64,000 bases of DNA from Bacillota bacterium (GTDB lineage: Bacteria > Bacillota > Clostridia > Christensenellales > CAG-314). How positions within the stretch are numbered: the first letter of the stretch is position 1; each line of letters starts with the position of its first letter. The position numbers and the translations under genes were made by a program. The notes below the pieces were generated by a model. It was given only the letters and a program-made list of their open reading frames with translations, was not told the origin of the DNA and did not search any database. Positions 45,642-54,344 of this stretch are shown piece after piece. The DNA lies in contig JAEWZT010000001.1 of the NCBI GenBank assembly GCA_023458375.1, positions 186,001 through 250,000 on the forward strand, read 5' to 3'.

Positions 45642-45695
45642 ACGATTACATAAATTATTATAACTATTTCCAATAGACTTTTAATTAATAAGTTA

Positions 45696-46826
45696 TCATT
45701 TAAAATCATTATAAAATCTAAACATAATGCTGTTGTCTCTGTTAACAATTGCACTTTCAACCATCAACATCCATACATCATTTGACCATTCAGATAGATA
45801 GTTTTCTACTTTTTTTATTTCTTCAAGGTATGCTTTCATCTTGATTTCCTGTGCCTGTTTATAGGCCCTTTTCTCTAAGGTTTTGTCTAATGCATTTTTA
45901 TCCATTTCATACTGAACAGATAATTCTTCATACTTCCTAGCAAACCTGGCTTGATCTTGAATAGTTCTTGTATTTTCTTTTATCAACTTGTCCACCAAGC
46001 CACTTATAACTTCCATCTTGTTTTGAATTTCGATAATCTTGGCATCTAGTTCTGAAGTATTCGATAATAGCCTAATAACATCGCTAATATCTTCTACTAT
46101 TCTTTCTTTATCCTTCATCACTCGGTTATAGGCAATTACAAACTTTTCTTTGATTAAATCTTCAGTTAAAGCAGGTGTTTGGCACTTTTCATGGTTCATG
46201 TTGTATTTAGAGTTGCATTGATAAACAAACCTTGAATACTTGCTTGTTGAATGCCATTTCTTTCTACCATAGAAACCACCACAATCACCACATATTAATT
46301 TTGAACTAAATATGCTGTTTCCAGAATAAGCAGCACCGATTCTATCCCTTCTCATTAACTCAACTTGAACTATCTCCCATTCTTCTTTATCGATAATTGC
46401 AGGGTGACTGTTCTCTACATAATACTGAGGTAAATGGCCTCGATTCTTTTCCACTTTATGTTCTAAGTAATCAGTTGTATAAGTCTTTTGAAGTAGTGCA
46501 TCTCCTTTATACTTTTCATTTCGTAGAATTGAGTTGATGGTGTTTTTGGTCCATTTGTAGGAATTTCCACTAGGTGTAGGTATTCCTTGAACTTTTAAGT
46601 ATTCAGCAATTCCAGTACAGGTTTTTCCTTCCCTTAAGAATAGTTGGTATATCTGTCTTACTAAAATTGCTTCATTTTCAACAACCACAATTTTGCCGTT
46701 TTCTTTTTTATATCCAAGCATATTACTATAAGCCCAACTAACTCTACCTTCTTTCATTCCCCAACGTTTACCCATTGTCACGTTTTGTGAAATGCTTCTG
46801 CTTTCTTCTTGTGCCATACTAGCCAC
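45696..46826 (-). pseudogene. Large serine recombinase lacking its catalytic domain
   Basis: 376 residues starting within the end of the resolvase domain (MASMAQEESRSISQN). Recombinase domain (GYKKENGKIVVVENEA, IPTPSG, RNEKYKG), the zinc ribbon CGDCGGFYGRKKW...YQCNSKYN...C, and the coiled coil (about 240-330) are intact. The catalytic Ser domain (~130 residues) is absent; upstream sequence is unrelated. Remnant of the enzyme that may once have moved this island. Confidence 0.85.
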
Positions 46827-47066
46827 CCTTTGAAATGAAAAAAATTCGCACGAAACCCCAACGTCGGTGAAGGGTCTTTACCTGTAGAGATTTAGACCCC
46901 CCTACCCCTAATTTGCTAATAAATTCTCAAAATTTACAAATAAATTAGTATTGGGTGAGAAAGCTTCGTAGCAACATTTCAATTTCAAAGAGGATAATAA
47001 CCTCATCACTTGGTTCAATTCACTTTGACTTGTGTTGGGCCGACTGATGATACTACTATCAAAGAG

Positions 47067-47630
47067 TTAAGCAAGTGTAATAATTTGAGCATCTTGCAAT
47101 AATCTCTTGGCTAGCGTTTCTATTAGGTGTGTATCCACTTTCATATTTTTCCATGAATTAAGTGTTCGATTTGTAATTAAGATAATGCTTCTTGTTTCTT
47201 GTAAGAACATTAAAAGTTTATATATTTCTATAAGCTCTTCATCTGTTGGTGACAGATAAAACATATCATCCAATATTAATACATCTGAGTTAAGTATATT
47301 GTTCCATATCCCTTTCTTCAGTTTAGCTTCAGCTAGTAACTCATCAAGCGTTAGGTAGACTACCTTAGCACCTCTATCTAGAGCATCCATTCCGATGTTG
47401 GACGCAAGCGATGTCTTACCAGTTGAACATTCACCGATGATAAAGATATTTTGTTTTATGTTGGCAAAATCAATTTCTTTTATCTTTGAGAGTTGCCATT
47501 TCAGACCATCCGTGATTTTAGTCTCGTCAAAGATCATTTGTTTTAATCTAGATACTTTCTTAGCCTCTTTTAATCTATTCACACTTCTAATATTAACCTC
47601 TTCAAGTAATATTTGATAAAGGTATTCTTT
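47067..47630 (-). pseudogene. istB: 5'-truncated IstB-like ATPase
   Basis: Walker A GECSTGKTS and Walker B VLILDDMFYL of the IS21 helper ATPase are present. The frame can be read upstream of its first GTG as NKEYLYQILLEEVNIRSVNR, the normal IstB N-terminal region, until about 47630, where it meets host ABC-permease sequence and a stop. No istA remains. The join marks the right boundary of the island. Confidence 0.7.
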
Positions 47631-48850
47631 ATTAAGGAAAGCCCCGTTTTATAAATAATGTCGCTATACCAATTTGAATCTATTTTTTGCGCAATATAGT
47701 CAATATATCCTTGCGTTATGTTGTTTTTGCTCATTAATTCCGACGCGGAAATGGTTTTTTGAATGTAAATTTCCTTTGCCGAAGGAAATTTTTCCAAAGA
47801 TTTGCGCCCGCTTATGGCCTCCATCGCCTGATTTATATTGATGGAAGAGGTTGTGATTGTAATGGGGTTAGAAGCGAGCGTATCAGACTGCAATTTGCTT
47901 ATATAATTACTCATACCTCCGGAAAGGGCGATAATTAACGCTATGCCTATTATGCCGATACTTGCCGCCAGAGAAGTCATTGCCGTGCGCCCTTTTTTGG
48001 TAGCGAGATTTTTTCCGCTTAAAGAAAGAGCGGTAAGAAAAGACATCGCCGTCTTTTTGCTTTTTTCTTTGTGTGCGCCTTGTTCTTCTTGGCTTTCTCT
48101 ACTGTCCGCCCCTTTTTCCCTTTGAGCGCGCGCGGCGCCCTCTTGTTTTTCAACAGCGCTTTGGGATGTTCTTTGGGGGGTTTTGTTGTCGCCTATGATT
48201 TTGCCGTCCACCATATTTATAATACGCGTTGAATATTTTTGAGCCAATTCGGGGTTATGAGTTACCATTATTACCAGCCTGTCTTTGGAAACTTGGTGAA
48301 TCAACTCCATAATCTGATTGCTTGTATCGGTGTCTAATGAACCCGTGGGTTCGTCGGCTAAAAGTATTTCGGGGGAGTTTACCAAAGCCCTTGCAATTGC
48401 GACGCGCTGCATCTGACCTCCCGACAGCTGATTAGGTCTTTGTTTAAGCTGCTCAAGCAGCCCCACCTGTTCCAATGCTTCTTTGGCGCGCCTCTTCCTC
48501 TCTTCCTTTGATACGCCGGAAATAGTAAGCGCAATTTCTATATTTTCCAGCACATTAAGGTGAGGAATAAGGTTATAATTTTGAAAAACAAAACCTATTT
48601 TCTTATTTCTGTAATTGTCCCAGTCGGAGTCCTTAAAGTCGGCGGTGGACACCCCGTCTATAATAAGTTCACCGCTAGTGTACCTGTCCAGCCCGCCGAT
48701 AATGTTCATAAGCGTGGTTTTTCCGCAGCCCGAAGGACCCAAAACGGAAATAAACTCGTTACTTGTCAATTCAAGGCTTAGCCCCTTTAAAGCGTGAACT
48801 TTCCCCTGCCCCACAATGTAATCTTTTGTAATGTTTTTAAGTTGTAGCAC
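47579..48850 (-). pseudogene. MacB-type ABC transporter ATPase-permease, truncated by the island
   Basis: GTG start at 48850 with AAGGAGA upstream. ATPase domain: GPSGCGKTT near residue 37, LSGGQMQRVAIARAL near 140, LLADEPTG near 160. A charged linker leads to one membrane segment (TSLAASIGIIGIALIIALS). The permease should continue ~300 more residues with the FtsX-like domain; instead sequence after YSDIIYKTGLS changes into island DNA and stops. The ATPase may still be made; the exporter is broken. Confidence 0.8.
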
Positions 48851-49058
48851 CGATTTCTCTCCTTTTAATCTTGTATATAAACTTTTACAAGAATATTGTT
48901 TAATTCTAGCATCTTCGTATGTATTTCTCACAAAATTTTTATGTTAATTTAATGAAAATCTTTGTAAAATAAGGGGCGGGGAAGGTTCTTATCTTATTTT
49001 TGTATATTGTCCGATATCGCGTTATAAACCCTATCGTTTTACCCTCATCGCAAATGTT

Positions 49059-49469
49059 TTAACAGTCTACAAAAACATAGGGGAGGGGCAGAAGGTCTTT
49101 TATTCTTACCTTTACAATATTGCCCTTATCGTCGTTTAAAATTACCTTTATATCGGGAGAATACTCATAAAGCATTTGGCGGCAGTTTCCGCAAGGGGGA
49201 ACTAAATTATTTACCGCTTTGCCGCGTACGGCTACGATGGTATCAAAGTTTCTTTGTCCTGCGGTAATGGCGGCGCCCATTGAAATAAATTCCGCGCATG
49301 AGCCGTGTATTCCGTCGCAGTTTACTCCCAAAAACACCCTTCCGTCGGCGCATAAAAGCGCGCTTCCTACCGTATGGCGATAAACGCCGTCGTCAAAGTT
49401 TTTCTTTAAGACCTCTAAGGCAAGCTCAATTAACTCCTTGTCCTTTTTTGTAATTTTAAAAAACTCCAT
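49059..49469 (-). CDS. cdd: Cytidine/blasticidin-S deaminase family protein
   Basis: 136 residues. Zinc motifs GSCAEFISMGAA (C-A-E) near residue 57 and PPCGNCRQML near 91. It deaminates cytidine or a related nucleoside; the CAE-plus-GQRNFDTIVAV pattern resembles blasticidin-S deaminase more than housekeeping Cdd. GGGAGG precedes ATG at 49469. Monocistronic. Confidence 0.88.
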   Translation of the reverse strand: MEFFKITKKDKELIELALEVLKKNFDDGVYRHTVGSALLCADGRVFLGVNCDGIHGSCAEFISMGAAITAGQRNFDTIVAVRGKAVNNLVPPCGNCRQMLYEYSPDIKVILNDDKGNIVKVRIKDLLPLPYVFVDC

Positions 49470-49628
49470 ATAAAACCTCCCGTAACGCAATTTCTAATCT
49501 TATTATATATTAAAATCTTTTATTATTCAATTAAACTTTGCAACGACTTATAATGATATTGTGTAAAACCGTATATAATTTATGTTATAATTGTAATTAT
49601 TAAGGCAAAGTAATAAGGAAGTAGAATT

Positions 49629-50195
49629 ATGAACGATACGCTAAAAACCATTAAACAAAGATATTCGTGCCGCAGTTTTGTTAACGGGAAAATGCCCGAC
49701 GACGCAAGCCTAAACGCCATCGCTCAGGCGGCCATTGAAGCGCCCAGCGGCGTAAACCGCCAGCATTGGCATATTTCAATGGTCAAAAATTCAACGCTTA
49801 TATCCCAAATGGAGGCTGAAGGCATGCTTTTATTGTCTTCAATGCCCGATAAATCCTTGTATCAGCGCATTATGGGACGCGGAGGAAAACTGTTTTACAA
49901 CGCGCCATGTATGGCTGTAATTGCGATAAAAGAAGCTTCCCCTAAGGGCGCCGAACTCATTGACCTTGGCATCGTCGCGCAAAACATTGTGCTGGCGGCG
50001 TCCTCGCTAGGTATTGCAAATGTGCATTGCGGCTTGGCTGCATTTTGTTTTGCGGGAGAAAAAGCGGCAGAATTTAAGGAAAAATTGCAATTTCCGCAGG
50101 GCTACGAATTTGGCATCGCCGTATTGCTGGGGTATGCAACAGCGCCTTCCGCGCCCCACCTCCCCGACAAAAATAAAGTAAGCTTTGTAGAATAA
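49629..50195 (+). CDS. Nitroreductase family protein
   Basis: 188 residues. FMN-binding pattern: RYSCRSF near 11, APSGVNRQHWHI near 38, DLGIVAQNIVLAASSLGI near 112, and a C-terminal GYA. It uses NAD(P)H and FMN to reduce nitro or quinone compounds. AAGGAAG precedes ATG. Followed by a strong terminator. Confidence 0.9.
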   Translation: MNDTLKTIKQRYSCRSFVNGKMPDDASLNAIAQAAIEAPSGVNRQHWHISMVKNSTLISQMEAEGMLLLSSMPDKSLYQRIMGRGGKLFYNAPCMAVIAIKEASPKGAELIDLGIVAQNIVLAASSLGIANVHCGLAAFCFAGEKAAEFKEKLQFPQGYEFGIAVLLGYATAPSAPHLPDKNKVSFVE

Positions 50196-50232
50196 ATCAA
50201 ACACTTAAATTTAAATTCAGCCTGCAAAATTC

Positions 50233-50267
50233 AAAACCCCCATAAAGTTTTCCGCTTATGGGGGTTT
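50233..50267. terminator. Bidirectional terminator
   Basis: Perfect stem AACCCCCATAA/TTATGGGGGTT between the nitroreductase gene and the convergent four-gene operon. Confidence 0.85.
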
Positions 50268-50281
50268 GATGCGCTTCATTT

Positions 50282-50668
50282 TTATCTAGGATCTAAAAGA
50301 CAATTATATCGTCCGTCTTTTTCCAAAATATTTTGTAGACGGGTAAAAGGTAAGCGATCGCCATTTATAAATATTCTGCGCCAAACTCCAAATTCTCGCC
50401 TGTAGCCGTCAAAAAATCTTATTTCCGCGTGACCGTAAGCCACTTGACCCTTTACATCTGACATAAAAACGATGCCAACATTTCTATCTTCATCGTCAAA
50501 AATCAAGTATCCCTCCCTGTTGTCATAGTATGTTTGCTTATTAATAATATAAAACCTGTCTTTTGATGGATAGCGGGTTTGTTTTATCGGTTGTGCAGTT
50601 TTGCAAACCGAGCACATTTGGTCAGTGTTTGCGATAAAGTTTAAATCACATTTTGGACATTTTTTCAT
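50282..50668 (-). CDS. Zinc-ribbon protein of unknown function (operon gene 4)
   Basis: 128 residues. N-terminal zinc ribbon (CPKC...CSVCKT, four Cys within 20 residues). The rest is beta-rich (YLIFDDEDRNVGIVFMSDVKG...GHAEIRFFDGYRREFG). No known family. It is the last gene of a tight operon, 1 base after its neighbour. Confidence 0.65.
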   Translation of the reverse strand: MKKCPKCDLNFIANTDQMCSVCKTAQPIKQTRYPSKDRFYIINKQTYYDNREGYLIFDDEDRNVGIVFMSDVKGQVAYGHAEIRFFDGYRREFGVWRRIFINGDRLPFTRLQNILEKDGRYNCLLDPR

Positions 50669-50669
50669 G

Positions 50670-51215
50670 TCATTCTCCTTTGTTAATAATAATTTTATTC
50701 TTAAGCGATTTATATTCCTTGCGCCTCCAAGAGAAGATTGTCCTTCTATCGTCCGTTATGATAACGAAAGGGGAGGGGACAGGGTAAATAGGGTGAAGTT
50801 TTATTCCTCTGGCCGATATGCCGTTTCTTAATATATAGTACACCCTATAAAAAATTGTCGCCTTAAAAATTGCTTTTTTGTCGGTACTTTGGTCGGTAAG
50901 CGTAACAAGCTGTCTGTCCTTTGTCATTTCATCTATGTAGCGCTTAATAGAGTCAACACCGCCCCAGTCATACAACGCCAAAACATAACTAGATGTTAAT
51001 ATATCATGCAATAAAAAAAAGAGGTTAGATTTTATTTTTTCCAAGGATTTGTGAAACTGTGCAAGCGGTCTTTCTGTTTCTATTCTTATTTTACCGTAAT
51101 GGGATAAGCCCTCGCAGCTATATATAGTAATTTCTCTTCCCTCTCTTGTAACTTTAGTTTCTTGTGCGGTAATATTTTTGGAAAAATGGTCTAATATTTC
51201 TTTTTCTATTTCCAT
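50670..51215 (-). CDS. Hypothetical protein (operon gene 3)
   Basis: 181 residues. No signal or membrane segment; mixed alpha/beta, with a helix-rich middle (LEKIKSNLFFLLHDIL) and a basic C-terminus (SWRRKEYKSLKNKIIINKGE). The last residues include a possible ribosome site (AAAGGAG) for the next gene. Family not recognised. It begins 5 bases after the DUF4268-like gene. Confidence 0.6.
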   Translation of the reverse strand: MEIEKEILDHFSKNITAQETKVTREGREITIYSCEGLSHYGKIRIETERPLAQFHKSLEKIKSNLFFLLHDILTSSYVLALYDWGGVDSIKRYIDEMTKDRQLVTLTDQSTDKKAIFKATIFYRVYYILRNGISARGIKLHPIYPVPSPFVIITDDRRTIFSWRRKEYKSLKNKIIINKGE

Positions 51216-51220
51216 AATTT

Positions 51221-51727
51221 CTAAATCTCTATATAGCGTTTAAATGCCCGCATGTAACTCATGACTATGGGAATAGCTTTTTCAATTAAGCGCCAATAAT
51301 CGGAATGGTCATAGGGTGTGAAATCAAGTTCTGTTTTAATTCTTTTTGTATTAGACCCTTTTTCGCCTTGAACCCATTGAACCTTAAAGTTTGGGTTAGT
51401 TTGTTTGTTGACAACTGCAAAAAGGTTTTTTGAAACAGGAGGCGCAATGCCCAAATCGCTTTCAATTTGTGCCTTGTTGGCAAGTAGCCGATTATAAAGC
51501 GGAATATCGTCCAATATGAAAATATTGATTACCAAAATGCGCTTTTGAATTAAAAAATCCATTGACAGACAAGGCTTCGTCCAGTTGGGGTTATCTCTAT
51601 TGACTACTGCCCACTGCTTTTTACTTGATAAAGTAAACGGGTCACCGTTTTCCGCTAAAATTTCGTTAAATGCGTTCCAAAAGAATGCTCTTTCTTGCTC
51701 TGCGTTTGTTTTCATTTTTCCCTCCAA
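51221..51727 (-). CDS. DUF4268-like protein (operon gene 2)
   Basis: 168 residues. The shape matches DUF4268: FFWNAFNEILAENGDPFTL, SMDFLIQKRILVINIFILDD, YNRLLANKAQIESDLGI, ending in a helical SYMRAFKRYIEI. DUF4268 often forms the C-terminal part of proteins near restriction or nuclease genes; here it stands alone. Function unknown. Starts 3 bases after gene 1. Confidence 0.72.
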   Translation of the reverse strand: MEGKMKTNAEQERAFFWNAFNEILAENGDPFTLSSKKQWAVVNRDNPNWTKPCLSMDFLIQKRILVINIFILDDIPLYNRLLANKAQIESDLGIAPPVSKNLFAVVNKQTNPNFKVQWVQGEKGSNTKRIKTELDFTPYDHSDYWRLIEKAIPIVMSYMRAFKRYIEI

Positions 51728-51730
51728 AAT

Positions 51731-52216
51731 TTATATATTTTTTATTTCAAAGCCGAGCTGCTCGGCCCTTTTTAGAAAATAGGGGAGGTTAATAATTCCC
51801 CATTGAGCGCAAACATACATTTCCCCGTCAACTAACTTTAGCGTTTCCGTTTCTTTGGTAAAAAATCTAATGTTGTAATCTTTGATATTTGAAGCGATTT
51901 CACTGTTTTCTACAACGCCCATTGAGCCCTGCAACGACTTATCAAAAGCGTGTTTTAATTCATCGCGGGTAATTTGTGGGTTTTTTTCAATATACTTTTG
52001 AACAACTGCAAGAACTAAGCGGTTTTTGGGAAAGACTGAGCCGTTAAACAAGTATCTTGTTGTATCGCGTTTGCCTAAGACCCTCCCTTCCTCTCTTGGC
52101 AAATTATCAGATGATTTTATCTGGCTGATACTTTTTACCGCAGTCAAGCTCGCAACCTCTTTTTCAAGGTTTTGCACTCTCATTAACAATTCTAAAATAA
52201 TTTCTTTATAATCCAT
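51731..52216 (-). CDS. Coiled-coil plus alpha/beta protein (operon gene 1)
   Basis: 161 residues. N-terminal coiled coil (ILELLMRVQNLEKEVASLTA), then a conserved-looking region with RYLFNGSVFPKNRLVLAVVQ, TRDELKHAFD and WGIINLPYFLKRAEQLGF, which resembles a domain often found alone in genomic islands. First gene of the compact operon. AAGGTG precedes ATG. Function unknown. Confidence 0.65.
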   Translation of the reverse strand: MDYKEIILELLMRVQNLEKEVASLTAVKSISQIKSSDNLPREEGRVLGKRDTTRYLFNGSVFPKNRLVLAVVQKYIEKNPQITRDELKHAFDKSLQGSMGVVENSEIASNIKDYNIRFFTKETETLKLVDGEMYVCAQWGIINLPYFLKRAEQLGFEIKNI

Positions 52217-52355
52217 ATTTGCACCTTTGATGTTATTATATAAATAAAATAAGACCTTGTCAAGAGTTTTTTAAATATTAATTAATAATAATTCATAATA
52301 ATTTTAATTAATCTAATATAATAAGTTTTAAACCCTAGATTAAACTGTAGACATT

Positions 52356-52534
52356 AAAAAGGAATGAGTGAACTCGTAAGGAGCGGAGATGCAGAACATA
52401 AATAAAAGTGAATAAGCAAACTGCAATTCCTCTTAAAACCTTTTAACTCATAAAGGCTTAGTGACGGAATAGCGAAAGGCGCAAAGCATTTCGCGTCACC
52501 CCGACCCCCACATAAAATAATAGGGGTCGGTGGT
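52356..52534 (-). repeat. Tandem unit A of the tRNA-Ile repeat array
   Basis: A ~175-base segment nearly identical to 52708-52887. On the minus strand it ends with the tRNA-Ile 3' part (one mismatch in CGAGTTCACTCATTCC, encoded CCA lost). It contains hairpins GACCCC/GGGGTC and GCGAAAGGC/GCATTTCGC. The 76-base end (52431-52356) begins AGGAAT and ends ATTCC like a tRNA acceptor. Confidence 0.85.
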
Positions 52535-52662
52535 CAAATATAATCAAATTAAAAAGCCCGAATAAAATCGTCTTATAAAATAAAATCGCGCGGCGCAGAA
52601 GCGCTTCAAGCCGCGCGCCCTCATGAGGCGCGTAGCGACACAGCAAAAGGGAAGGGGAAAAT

Positions 52663-52690
52663 TAAGGGGGAACCTATTGGTTCCCCCTTA
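52663..52690. repeat. Perfect 12-bp hairpin in the first spacer
   Basis: TAAGGGGGAACC/GGTTCCCCCTTA with a 4-base loop. No strong T run on either strand. Confidence 0.8.
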
Positions 52691-52707
52691 AAAGGCGTAA
52701 GCCGCTT

Positions 52708-52887
52708 TGGTAGGAATGAGTGGACTCGTAAGGAGCGGAGATGCAGAACATAAATAAAAGTGAATAAGCAAACTGCAATTCCTCTTAAAACCCTTTAACT
52801 CATAAAAACTTAGTGACGGAATAGCGAAAGGCGTAAAGCCTTTCGCGTCACCCCGACCCCCACATAAAATAAAATGGGGTCGGTGGT
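52708..52887 (-). repeat. Tandem unit B of the tRNA-Ile repeat array
   Basis: Same ~175-base segment as unit A. It carries the exact last bases of tRNA-Ile including encoded CCA (52708-52728 equals 53045-53065). Hairpins GCGAAAGGC/GCCTTTCGC and GACCCC/GGGGTC are perfect here. The end region 52783-52708 is 76 bases long with AGGAAT at one end and ATTCCTACCA at the other, a tRNA-like outline. Confidence 0.88.
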
Positions 52888-52940
52888 ATAAGCAAGAGGG
52901 ATAGAGTATTTGGTTTTATTAAAAAATAAAAAAAAGGGGT

Positions 52941-52969
52941 CCCCATAAAGTCCCTAAGACTTTATGGGG
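52941..52969. repeat. Perfect 12-bp hairpin in the second spacer
   Basis: CCCCATAAAGTC/GACTTTATGGGG with a 5-base loop. It corresponds in position to the hairpin of the first spacer though the sequence differs. Confidence 0.8.
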
Positions 52970-53009
52970 AAAAGGATGGGCAAGGTTTACAGTGAAGATT
53001 TTTTTAAAT

Positions 53010-53041
53010 AAAAAAATCGGAGCAAAGTTGCCTTTGCCCCG
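53010..53041 (-). terminator. Terminator of tRNA-Ile
   Basis: Minus-strand stem CGGGGCAAAG/CTTTGCTCCG with one mismatch, then ATTTTTT, 4 bases after the tRNA CCA end. Confidence 0.8.
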
Positions 53042-53044
53042 ACG

Positions 53045-53121
53045 TGGTAGGAATGAGTGGACTCGAACCACCGACCCCCACCTTATCAGGGTGGTGCTCT
53101 AACCAGCTGAGCTACATTCCT
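53045..53121 (-). tRNA. tRNA-Ile (anticodon GAT)
   Basis: 77 bases with encoded CCA. Acceptor AGGAATG/CATTCCT, D arm GCTCAGCTGGTTAGAGC, anticodon loop CTGATAA on a CCACC/GGTGG stem, T loop TTCGAGT. All arms pair correctly. Confidence 0.97.
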
Positions 53122-53176
53122 ATATTTACTATGCTAATTTATTTATTTTATGCGTTCTTAGTCCCTGCTAAGGTGT

Positions 53177-53280
53177 CCCCACCTTATACTTGCGGGCGGC
53201 TCTTTGGCTGTCCGTCATCCGTGCGGCTCACTGCCCTTCGCCGTCAGGGTGGTGCTCTAACCAGATACAGCTACATTCCT
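53177..53280 (-). pseudogene. Broken second tRNA-Ile copy interrupted at the anticodon
   Basis: On the minus strand 53280-53245 repeats the tRNA-Ile 5' half (AGGAATGTAGCT, a variant D loop, TTAGAGCACCACCCTG), then 57 unrelated GC-rich bases (53244-53188), then ATAAGGTGGGG (53187-53177), which resumes the tRNA. The variable and T arms are missing. The break falls inside the anticodon, after its G. Confidence 0.75.
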
Positions 53281-53759
53281 AAATAAAACTGTGGCATTTC
53301 AAGATACATTTCATCATAATCAGGCAATTGTCTTATTTCTTCTTGACGTTTGTTAAACTTATCGCCAACAAACTTCAAAAAGACAAGACCAAGAACAGCT
53401 TTTCTATTATCTGATTTTTCTTTAGTTCTTAATATATTGGCACATTTCCAAAGTATGGCTTCTAAACCAGTTCTTTTTTCTTTTTTTAATTGATTAAATA
53501 TAAGTACTTCTATATCTCCAGTTGATTCTTCTTCATCAATTACTGAACCTTTATATATTTTTAGCATATCTTTTATAGCAGCATAAGCTAAAGAAATATC
53601 AGATTCATTATCATGCTTGTTTTCAACTTCAGACAATAGCTCAGTCGATATTAATGTAATGCCTTTGTTATCTGATTCATTCAGTAATTCCAAGATATAA
53701 TCTTTGAAGTTTTTTAGCGTTATTTTTTTCTTTACTGTGTTTTTATTCTTTTTCGTCAT
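53271..53759 (-). pseudogene. hsdM: Type I restriction methylase HsdM, N-terminal stub
   Basis: 162 residues. From about 110, LEAILWKCANILRTK and AVLGLVFLKFVGDKFNKRQEEI are the HsdM N-terminal domain; the first 100 residues are an unusual Lys/Asp-rich extension. The SAM-binding and NPPF domains, hsdS and hsdR are absent. The frame ends exactly where the second tRNA-Ile copy begins (53280), so a recombination at the tRNA deleted the rest. Confidence 0.75.
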
Positions 53760-53956
53760 TATTTTTGTTCCTCCATATCTATTCCATTGGCTTTACATAG
53801 CTCAACTATTTTTCGTTTAATCTTAGTTGTAGGCTCATGCTTACCAGTTTCCCATCTATTTATAGATGCAAAGGAAACACCTAGAATAACTGCTAATTCT
53901 TCCTGTGTGATTATTAGTTTTTTTCTTATTTCTTTGACTAATTCTTGATAATTCAT
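53759..53956 (-). CDS. Xre-family HTH regulator of the hsdM locus
   Basis: 65 residues from ATG 53956. One HTH (ITQEELAVILGVSFASINRWETGKHEP) with a short tail. Its stop overlaps the hsdM start (TAATG). Such controllers often precede type I restriction genes. A GGTGAT site precedes the ATG. Confidence 0.82.
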   Translation of the reverse strand: MNYQELVKEIRKKLIITQEELAVILGVSFASINRWETGKHEPTTKIKRKIVELCKANGIDMEEQK

Positions 53957-54187
53957 TTTTATCACCATTTATCTGTAATTTACTTGTAATTAGTATAACA
54001 CTTTTTTATCAATAAATCAATAAAATCATAAATTAAAATCAAAAATATTGTAGATTTTTCTCAAATAGTTAAAAAGTAGGGTAATCGTTAAAAGGTAACC
54101 TAATCGTTAAAAAGTTGATTTGAAAATAAAAAGGAGACCTATAAATAGCCTCATATTTGACTACTATTGGTCTCACTTTGTCTTGCT

Positions 54188-54225
54188 GCTGGCGGCGGAT
54201 AGGAGATTTTGTCCTTTCCGCCAGC
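54188..54225. repeat. Strong hairpin
   Basis: GCTGGCGG/CCGCCAGC stem with a partly paired AGGA/TCCT loop, next to the tRNA-Glu terminator. Confidence 0.6.
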
Positions 54226-54257
54226 AAAAATAAAAGGTTTGACATTGTATCAAACCT
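54224..54257 (-). terminator. Terminator of tRNA-Glu
   Basis: Stem AGGTTTGA/TCAAACCT, 7-base loop, then TTTTATTTTT on the minus strand, 13 bases past the CCA end. Confidence 0.85.
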
Positions 54258-54269
54258 ATTCATTCAATA

Positions 54270-54344
54270 TGGTACCCCCAAGGGGACTCGAACCCCTGAT
54301 TCCGCCGTGAGAGGGCGACGTCTTAACCGCTTGACCATGAGGGC
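54270..54344 (-). tRNA. tRNA-Glu (anticodon CTC)
   Basis: 75 bases with encoded CCA. D arm GGTCAAGCGGTTAAGAC, anticodon loop CTCTCAC on TCGCC/GGCGG, T loop TTCGAGT. The acceptor GCCCTCA/TGGGGGT contains wobble pairs, including the first pair G-T. Confidence 0.92.

Noticed and set aside
52356..52887. Repeat array considered as a CRISPR
   Set aside because: Only two long units (~175 bases), spacers of 160-175 bases, tRNA-derived ends and no cas genes.
53044..53286. 80-codon plus-strand frame across tRNA-Ile
   Set aside because: It reads through an antisense tRNA and its broken copy; an artefact of those sequences.
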